Shown one piece after another: positions 35,971 through 41,629 of a stretch of DNA of 41,629 nt. Made by a program: the position numbers and the translations under genes. Numbering within the stretch: the stretch's first letter is position 1; each line of letters begins with the position of its first letter. This DNA comes from Gammaproteobacteria bacterium. GTDB taxonomy: Bacteria > Pseudomonadota > Gammaproteobacteria > GCA-001735895. The notes beneath the pieces were generated by a model. That model did no database searches and was not told the DNA's origin. It saw nothing but the letters and a program-made list of their open reading frames with translations. Location of the stretch: assembly GCA_022340305.1 (NCBI GenBank), contig JAJDOF010000066.1, positions 1 to 41,629 of the forward strand, in the 5' to 3' direction.

Positions 35971-38193
35971 ATGCAATACAGCAAGCTAAACCAGAAAACG
36001 GCGGGGCGGACAGCAAGGGGACTTTCAGCCCTCGTGCTGTTAACCGGCCTGACCGCAGTGGGTACTGCGATGGCGCAAGCCGTCGTCAATCCACTTCAAA
36101 CCGTAGGGCGGGGAGCAAACGGCGAGACCGGCGCGATCTTCCTTTCTCATATCACCAATATCGTTATCGACGACCCGACCGATGTGTGGTCCAGTGGCAC
36201 GATTACACTCCAGGATGGTCACCAGGTTATCATCCCCAGGAACCTGGTGATGGATTTGCCCGCCAACCGCTTGACCCTGGCGAATTTCTGCCTGGGCGAC
36301 CAGGTGCCGGAAAATGAAAAGACTTTGGGTGGCGCCGACACCAACCTCTGTGGCGTCGGCCACCTGGCCAGCATCATCGCCAACCGCCAGGGTGACGGCA
36401 CCGTCATCGCCGGTGACGTGTTCATCAGCAAGGATGACGACTCTATCCAGGGTACGGTCACCGCAATCAATGACGACGGTTCGTTCGTTGTCGATGGTTT
36501 GCAGCTGGTGAAGCTGAACGACCCGGACGCGGTGCACAGCATTCAACCGGGGCCGAATAACGGCAGCCCGGACGTGCGTTACACCAACGATCCGAGTAAC
36601 TACACCTTCACCTTCACTACTGGTTACCCGGTTTGTATCCCGAACACGGCCACGCAATCGACCTGTTTTGCAAATTCAGGCCGCGGTGCGGGCGTCAGGT
36701 CCGGGACCGCGAGTGACGCCTCTCGCTTCGAACCGCTGCAAGTGGGCGATCATGTCACCACGGAAGGCGGTATCGAATGTGACGCCCTTGGCTTGAATTG
36801 CTACCAGTCCGCGCACACCATGATGGTGAACGCGGAAATCGCGACTGTTGGCCCGATCGATTACGTGCTCGTCGAGGAAGCGGAGTGGGATATCAACAAC
36901 TTTGCCAACGTGCGTATGCGTGGTCTCAACATCGGCGTCGTATCGGATGCTACTTCAGCCGTCCGGATGTATCGGATCGTGCTGAACGGCGCCTCCGACG
37001 CGCTCGGCGCAACCGGTTGTGTCGCGGATGAACTGATTGCCGATACCCAGGCCTGTGATGCCATCGGTGGTGCTGGTAGTTGTGGTGGCCAGGGAATTGC
37101 CGCAAACGGTGGCCAGGTGGTCAAGCAAAACTACGACTGGGACTTCCTGATCGGTGAAAGCAAGCCGGAAAGAAATCCGGTCGCGGTAGTTCGCCAGGCA
37201 GGAGATCCGGCTGGATTACTGGTAACTGGACTTTCTGACGCCGATAACGCGATCCGCGTTATGGCGCCCATCGGTCGCGACATCATCTACAAGTCGTCCA
37301 AGTGGACCACAGCGGTTGCTAATTTCGAAGCGGGCACGGGCCCCGATCCAAGCACCATGGCAACCGACGTCAGCGGTAATCCCGCACAGTGGGGCCAGTA
37401 CCTGTCGCCCAACGGCATCGGCCATCCTGAATGGAACGAGGTTGATCTCGCGGGTTTTGATACTCCCTTCATGTTCGAGGGAATCAACTGGAACCGTGAC
37501 CGTCGTCTTGGGCCGGAAGGTGGTTCTGATTCACTGGCCAGCGCACCGATGTACAGCCTGGGCCTCGACCCATTCCCGACTTCGGGCTTGAGTGGACTCG
37601 CCGTTATCGAAAGCCTGATTGCAGCGAATGGCGGCCGTAACGGCTCAGCCAACCAGCAGATCCTTGGCGTACCGGTGAACTTCCCTGCCGATATCCTGTA
37701 CAAGGATGCCTGTGCCGGACAAAAGGGTGATGGCAGCGTTCCAGTACCGAGTCTGGCCGCGCGTTCCCTGGTGCTCGACCCAACCGCTGCATTGGTAGCG
37801 CCGACTGTGATCGATGCCACCGGTGACGGAACCGTCGGCGTAGTTGCTGCGGGTACGGGTGCAGGTCAGGTCACCAGTCATGCGCTGCTGAGTGCTGACG
37901 GAACCCTTATCGGTACCATCAACAATGGCGATACCCTGAACGTCGCCGGAGTACAGGTGATAATCGAAGCGGTCGCCGATGCAGCGACTACTGCGGTAGG
38001 CATGGATATTCCGGGTGTTACCATTCGCGGCAATGCCGACTTCAGTCCTCGGTTCTACCTCGATGCCGATCTTCGTGGCATTGGCCTGGTAGCAAGAGAG
38101 TTGGCTCCGGGTACCTATACCCTGACGTCCACTCCGCTTAATGGTCGGTCCGCAGCAGGCACTTCGCTGACCACCACCTTTACCGTACAGTAA
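35971..38193 (+). CDS. Large secreted protein of unknown function
   Basis: A 740-residue protein I cannot assign to a family. A signal peptide is clear (RGLSALVLLTGLTAVGTAMAQA). The mature chain is acidic, rich in Gly, Asp, Asn and Val, and looks mostly beta. It carries several cysteines (FCLGDQ, NLCGVG, PVCIP, STCFAN, IECDALGLNCY, GCVADE, SCGGQG, DACAGQ), which could form disulfides. One stretch (IQGTVTAINDDGSFVVDGLQLV) looks like a small beta-barrel motif. The C-terminal 130 residues (LVAPTVIDATGDG to the end) look like a separate Ig-like domain. There are no haem, copper or RTX motifs. The ATG has AAGGAG 9 nt upstream. It shares its promoter type with the peroxidase gene. Confidence 0.85.
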   Translation: MQYSKLNQKTAGRTARGLSALVLLTGLTAVGTAMAQAVVNPLQTVGRGANGETGAIFLSHITNIVIDDPTDVWSSGTITLQDGHQVIIPRNLVMDLPANRLTLANFCLGDQVPENEKTLGGADTNLCGVGHLASIIANRQGDGTVIAGDVFISKDDDSIQGTVTAINDDGSFVVDGLQLVKLNDPDAVHSIQPGPNNGSPDVRYTNDPSNYTFTFTTGYPVCIPNTATQSTCFANSGRGAGVRSGTASDASRFEPLQVGDHVTTEGGIECDALGLNCYQSAHTMMVNAEIATVGPIDYVLVEEAEWDINNFANVRMRGLNIGVVSDATSAVRMYRIVLNGASDALGATGCVADELIADTQACDAIGGAGSCGGQGIAANGGQVVKQNYDWDFLIGESKPERNPVAVVRQAGDPAGLLVTGLSDADNAIRVMAPIGRDIIYKSSKWTTAVANFEAGTGPDPSTMATDVSGNPAQWGQYLSPNGIGHPEWNEVDLAGFDTPFMFEGINWNRDRRLGPEGGSDSLASAPMYSLGLDPFPTSGLSGLAVIESLIAANGGRNGSANQQILGVPVNFPADILYKDACAGQKGDGSVPVPSLAARSLVLDPTAALVAPTVIDATGDGTVGVVAAGTGAGQVTSHALLSADGTLIGTINNGDTLNVAGVQVIIEAVADAATTAVGMDIPGVTIRGNADFSPRFYLDADLRGIGLVARELAPGTYTLTSTPLNGRSAAGTSLTTTFTVQ

Positions 38194-38215
38194 GCGGTTA
38201 AAGGGGATTTGAGGC

Positions 38216-38257
38216 GGGCCCTCTCTCGGAAACGAGAGGGGGCCCGTCACTTTTTTA
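38216..38257 (+). terminator. Rho-independent terminator of the unknown secreted gene
   Basis: GGGCCCTCTCTCG-gaaa-CGAGAGGGGGCCC is a 13-pair stem with one wobble/mismatch and a GNRA-type loop. It is followed, five bases later, by TTTTTT. It starts 23 bp after the stop codon of the 740-residue protein. Confidence 0.87.
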
Positions 38258-39234
38258 AACTGGGAACAATCGACACCAACCCCCAACCAACAACCATCTC
38301 GCGGAATGTAGGCCGATGGACCCCTTCAAATCACATGGTGTATCCAGCTCTCCGCTGGCACACGACGATATTGAAGTATCGTAGTCAAGACAATAAGGCA
38401 AGCCACAGATCATCTATTGCCGCCATACTGGCGAATTCCATTCCGATGTCAGCATGTCCCTGGAGCACCATTTCGTTTTATCTTGACAGGGCGGTGAATT
38501 TTTATACCGAAGCAACGAGGCTATTTTCCTCTGAGTAGCTCACCAGGGTGATCCTGGACATTTCGTTCGAGAATTGGATTGAGTCGAATCGCGATGTCCT
38601 GTCCCGATTTTACACCGGGTTGAGCATGATAAAGAGGGTCAGAGATGTTGGTGACCGTTCGATCTGCGGTCCTTATGTGAACAAGCAACTGCGGCAGGTC
38701 AATGGACAATTTCGGCTTGCGCGCGCATCCGGGAGTCAGATCGATACGGCAGTTCGCGAAATCGAAGAAGGTGAAATCCTGGCTAACTACTAGCGGGTAA
38801 TGAAGTCATGGCGCAAGCGCTAGCGAAGCCAGGAGCAGGGCAGTCGATATCGCTCACGCTGACGCGTTCCCGGGAATTACAGGGCTATAGGCTGCGAGCC
38901 AGTCCGAATGCAAAGTAAGGCGCCAGACAGCGCGGCCTGATAGCCGACATGGGAGTAACAACGATTTAGTTTGCCGAATTATGAGGCGTTCAGGCCGTCA
39001 TCTCATGCGGTAACGATGTTCCTGGATCACCTGCAGAAGGAGGACACGCAGGTTATTCCTGGGGCCGGCTCCACGACTCCTGATTCGATGCAGGGACGCT
39101 GATCAAGTAAATTTCGAGGCGTGGTTTTATCGCCCTGGCCTGGTTTTGTCATGACAGGTCCCCGGTATAAAAGGATCCATCCAGGTGTCCAGCTGCTATC
39201 GATAGCGGGTGTCCTCGAAACGCTTGTCTATTAC
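38258..39234. other. Gene-poor spacer
   Basis: Nearly 1 kb with no confident gene. The best frame runs from a GTG at 38548 to 38793 (81 residues, including the charged helix SGSQIDTAVREIEEGEIL). It resembles nothing I recognise and has a weak ribosome binding site, so it may be chance or a remnant. No RNA gene or repeat was seen. Confidence 0.5.
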
Positions 39235-39336
39235 CCCAAGGTACAGGCCTGCCCCCTACCAAGGTACAGAACAGTAAATAAATTCAACAATTTACCTCGT
39301 TTGGGTGATGTGCCGATTCATTACAAGCTCTAATAT
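39235..39336 (+). promoter_or_regulatory. Composite two-box promoter element, copy D (second LuxR gene)
   Basis: Two box 1 motifs lie in tandem 23 bp apart: CCCAAGGTACAG at 39235-39246 and TACCAAGGTACAG at 39257-39269, the latter containing the perfect dyad TACCAAGGTA. Box 2 is ACCT-cgttt-GGGT at 39294-39306, followed by GATGTG. The nearer TACC motifs start 36 bp apart. A -10-like TAATAT lies at 39331-39336, 24 bp after box 2. The leader also contains AAGCAATTG (39351) and CAATTGCTT (39386) as a 9-bp inverted repeat. Confidence 0.68.
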
Positions 39337-39417
39337 TCCGTCCAACAAGAAAGCAATTGGTTCAATTCTCAAATAAGAGACCTATCAATTGCTTTCGATA
39401 ATTAGCAGGAGTTTTTA

Positions 39418-40038
39418 ATGTTTAATTCCATTCGAGTCGCCACCTGTGATGCCAGCCCGGTCACAAGATTTGGGATCAAGAATTTCCTAAGTGCCGACCC
39501 CGCAATAGAAATTGTACTCGAAGCATCCTCCCAGGCGGAAATGCTCGAGCGCGGAACCGGTATGGAACTGGATATTATCCTCAACGGCATCGAAAAAGAA
39601 ATGGAATTCAGTGAATTATTAAATCGGCTTCGTGAGACCCAGGTCAACGCAAAAGTAATCGCATTGAACGATTGTAGCCACCGTAACCGGATCAGTGCAA
39701 TCGCCGAACTGGGCGTCAAGGGCTTTCATTGCAAGCACCATACCAGCGCTAGCGAAATGGCGCGTGCGATTCATGCGGTGTACGAGGGCGGTGTGGAATT
39801 ATCTGCCTGCGCAATGGGTTCATTGTTGCACGATCTGCAGGAGAAGGAATCCAGGCCGAAAGTAAATCTCAGCAACCGGGAACGACAGGTACTGGATCTG
39901 GTTGCTCAGGGTAAGAGCAATAACGAGATAGCAAAGGATCTATTTATCAGTGCACCTACTGTTAAATTTCATGTGAGTTCAATTCTGTCTAAATTGAATG
40001 TTAAGAATCGGACCGAGGCGGCGATGTGGTCGCTTTGA
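39418..40038 (+). CDS. LuxR/NarL-type regulator with degenerate receiver (paralogue 2)
   Basis: A 206-residue paralogue of the protein encoded at 22979. The receiver-like domain again has Gly at position 57 ([10 protein letters not shown]) in place of the phosphorylated Asp. It keeps Asp11 (TCDASPVTR) and, unlike paralogue 1, the lysine in GFHCKHH. The C-terminal HTH ([45 protein letters not shown]) is almost identical to that of paralogue 1, so both probably read the same DNA site. AGGAG lies 6 nt before the ATG. The two-box element upstream suggests autoregulation or cross-regulation. The PEP-CTERM gene follows after 62 bp. Confidence 0.9.
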   Translation: MFNSIRVATCDASPVTRFGIKNFLSADPAIEIVLEASSQAEMLERGTGMELDIILNGIEKEMEFSELLNRLRETQVNAKVIALNDCSHRNRISAIAELGVKGFHCKHHTSASEMARAIHAVYEGGVELSACAMGSLLHDLQEKESRPKVNLSNRERQVLDLVAQGKSNNEIAKDLFISAPTVKFHVSSILSKLNVKNRTEAAMWSL

Positions 40039-40100
40039 ATCCGTTAGTTAGAGAACCATTAGGCATAGTGATTTTTTTTAATACAAACGAGGCGTAAACA

Positions 40101-40736
40101 ATGAAAACAAGTTTGAAGAAAGTAATGTTTATTATTCTGCTGGGGGTGGCTAGCCAGACCCAGGCAGCGATTATAGACACAACGGGTACTAGTTTCGATT
40201 TAGGTGGTGTCACCTGGACTAGTTCTTTCCAATATTTTGCTGCACCCGGGGAGAGCACAACCCTGGATCCAGGTGGAATGATCTTGACCGGCACTGACGC
40301 GTTCAACAACGAGCTTGAAATTCAGGGCAGTAATAACGGCAGCGGTATCTATTCCGAGACTGCAATGTACTCAACAGCTACCGTCGATGGCACCCTGGAT
40401 TTCAGTTGGGTTTATGGTTCGAATGACCTTGCCAATTTCGATTTCTTCATCTGGATCAATGAAGGTGCTGGTGATGTCACTCGTACACTTGCGTTGGCAG
40501 CCGGTTCAGGTGTTGAGTCGCTCGTAGTCAGTGCAGGCAGCTTGTTCGGCCTGAGCATTGATTCCAGAGACAACACCCAAGGTGCTGGATTTGTTGATAT
40601 TTCCGGTCTGCAGTTTACCGCAGCGGGTGGTATTGGAGAAGTACCTGTACCTGGTGCGTTCGCGCTGTTTGGCATCGCGCTTGCCGGACTCGGTTTTGTC
40701 CGCAAGCAGAAAGTGCTGAGTAGTTCGGCCGCCTGA
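40101..40736 (+). CDS. PEP-CTERM-type sorted surface protein
   Basis: A 211-residue exported protein. The N terminus is a signal peptide (KKVMFIILLGVASQTQA). The body is a beta-rich, Gly/Ser/Thr-rich domain (SFDLGGVTWTSSFQYF, GSNDLANFDFFIWINEG). The C terminus has the tripartite exosortase tag: VPVPG in place of VPEP, a hydrophobic helix (AFALFGIALAGLGFV) and a basic end (RKQK). Such proteins are processed by an exosortase and linked to exopolysaccharide or biofilm surfaces. GAGG lies 9 nt before the ATG. It may be cotranscribed with the LuxR gene. A terminator follows. Confidence 0.85.
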   Translation: MKTSLKKVMFIILLGVASQTQAAIIDTTGTSFDLGGVTWTSSFQYFAAPGESTTLDPGGMILTGTDAFNNELEIQGSNNGSGIYSETAMYSTATVDGTLDFSWVYGSNDLANFDFFIWINEGAGDVTRTLALAAGSGVESLVVSAGSLFGLSIDSRDNTQGAGFVDISGLQFTAAGGIGEVPVPGAFALFGIALAGLGFVRKQKVLSSSAA

Positions 40737-40880
40737 AATTTCGACTATATTAAATAGGATTTACTGTGCCAGAACTTTCGGTCATGGCGCTGTACAAATC
40801 AAGTTTTGGGTCTGTGACCGGATTGTTGGGCCTTTTAAGACTAAAACTGTTGAGTCTGAAGTAAAGAAGGCTTTTGATGA

Positions 40881-40912
40881 AAAAAACCTCGGTGCAAGCC
40901 GAGGTTTTTTTT
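40881..40912. terminator. Bidirectional rho-independent terminator
   Basis: CCTCGG-tgcaag-CCGAGG is flanked by an A-run upstream (40880-40886) and eight T residues downstream (40905-40912), so it can work in both directions. It lies 150 bp after the PEP-CTERM gene and 24 bp before the next start codon. Confidence 0.88.
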
Positions 40913-40935
40913 CTCGGGGGGTACCTGGCAGAGGA

Positions 40936-41629
40936 ATGGTGATAAAGGTGTTGCAAAGACTTGCCCTCATTATTGGCATACTCGCTTTCACGGTGAGTTG
41001 TGGTCAGGCCCCGGACTCGGACTCGACTTCGCTGTGGCGAAGTGTAAACCCGCCCGCGGTCATACAGGGGACCCCAGCCATTAATCGGGCCGCGGCGCAT
41101 AGCCGGGCCGAGGCTTACTTCTCGAACGATTCTCCGGCGCTACGCCGCCTGCTCAGGGACGCCCCGCAAGAAATCAGCGGCGACCCCAGTCAAATTATTT
41201 CACTGCCGCTACCCGATGGCAGCCAGGCACGTTTCAGTATCATCGAATCTCCCGTGATGGCGCCTGCGCTCGCGGCCAAATTTCCCGAACTCAAGACCTA
41301 CAAGGTTTATGGTCTCGACGATACCAGCGCCAGCGGCCGTGTCGATATTTCCCCGCGCGGATTTCGCGGGCTGTTAAATACTGCCCGGGGTCGCGTCACC
41401 ATCGACCCGACGGGGGATCTTTACCACGTTCGCTATCGCAGTGGCGGTGACAGCGGGGCGGATTTTCAATGTCGCACCGGCGAACTCGATGCGGGCGCGG
41501 GTGTCGAATCGAATACGGCGCTCAGAACGATCCTGGACCTCGGCTCGGAGCAGACCTCCGACCCGCTGGTTGCCGGGCGTTCGGCGGTGGCGCAGCGGAT
41601 TAGCAACAACTACCTGGTGTATCGCCTCG
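40936..41629 (+). CDS. Secreted reprolysin-like metallopeptidase, N-terminal part (cut by window edge)
   Basis: An open frame runs from ATG 40936 to the window end (231 codons). It starts with a lipoprotein-type signal (LALIIGILAFTVSCGQA, Cys in the lipobox). It then has the propeptide pattern LPLPDGSQARFSIIESPVMAPALAAKFPELKTYKV, followed by GLDDTSASGRVDISPRGFRGLL. I know this pattern from the pro-region of M12B (reprolysin-like) zinc metallopeptidases of marine bacteria. The catalytic HExxH region would lie beyond the window. GAGG sits only 1 nt before the ATG, so the GTG at 40939 or 40948 could be the true start. Confidence 0.72.
   Translation, partial: MVIKVLQRLALIIGILAFTVSCGQAPDSDSTSLWRSVNPPAVIQGTPAINRAAAHSRAEAYFSNDSPALRRLLRDAPQEISGDPSQIISLPLPDGSQARFSIIESPVMAPALAAKFPELKTYKVYGLDDTSASGRVDISPRGFRGLLNTARGRVTIDPTGDLYHVRYRSGGDSGADFQCRTGELDAGAGVESNTALRTILDLGSEQTSDPLVAGRSAVAQRISNNYLVYRL

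Noticed and set aside
38548-38793. 81-codon frame in the spacer before the second LuxR gene
   Set aside because: GTG start, weak ribosome binding site and no family resemblance; kept only as a comment in the spacer entry.
39121-39333. 70-codon frame overlapping the copy D promoter element
   Set aside because: It runs through the two-box regulatory sequence and has no coding features.

Overview
The window reads like a chromosome segment of a free-living, probably marine gammaproteobacterium. The evidence is a PhoB regulator behind a near-consensus Pho box, a soluble transhydrogenase (SthA), ZapE, a DamX-like SPOR protein, tandem ppk2-ppk1, and a PEP-CTERM-type sorting tail. The species cannot be named from sequence alone.

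Layout. Positions 1-5200 hold housekeeping genes: the start of a likely phoR, phoB, a CvfB-like S1 protein, a glycerophosphodiester phosphodiesterase, a membrane zinc peptidase and a SulP anion transporter. Positions 5300-9850 are a catabolic operon: an FCD-type GntR regulator with a palindromic operator, a DapA-family lyase, an aldehyde dehydrogenase and an FAD amine/amino-acid oxidoreductase. Positions 9900-16480 hold a small unknown protein, zapE, an exported EEP-family protein overlapping an inositol-phosphatase-family gene, a damX-like gene whose SPOR domain is cut off by a one-base frameshift, and sthA. Positions 16500-22500 hold REP-like palindromic repeats, a rhodanese, sixA, a ppk2-ppk1 operon and a TlpA-like thioredoxin.

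From 22500 to the end the character changes to gene-poor accessory DNA with intergenic spaces of 0.5-1.6 kb. It holds two paralogous LuxR-type regulators whose receiver domains have lost the phospho-acceptor Asp, an IS66 transposase fossil, a SCO1-cytochrome c fusion, an 876-residue multicopper oxidase, an 1842-residue animal-type haem peroxidase with RTX calcium repeats, a 740-residue secreted protein of unknown function, a PEP-CTERM protein and the start of a secreted metallopeptidase.

The main discovery is a composite promoter element placed upstream of four of these genes: both regulators, the peroxidase and the unknown secreted protein. It has an upstream box TACCAAGGTACAG and a downstream inverted repeat ACCC-N5-GGGTGATG. 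The distance between the boxes varies in near-helical-turn steps (25, 26, 36, 48 bp), and a -10-like hexamer lies 22-26 bp beyond the second box. This suggests one regulon, probably controlled by the degenerate-receiver LuxR proteins, that exports two large oxidative metalloenzymes. Multicopper oxidases and RTX haem peroxidases (MopA type) are the two enzyme classes known for bacterial Mn(II) oxidation, so a manganese- or phenol-oxidising extracellular system is a reasonable but unproven reading.
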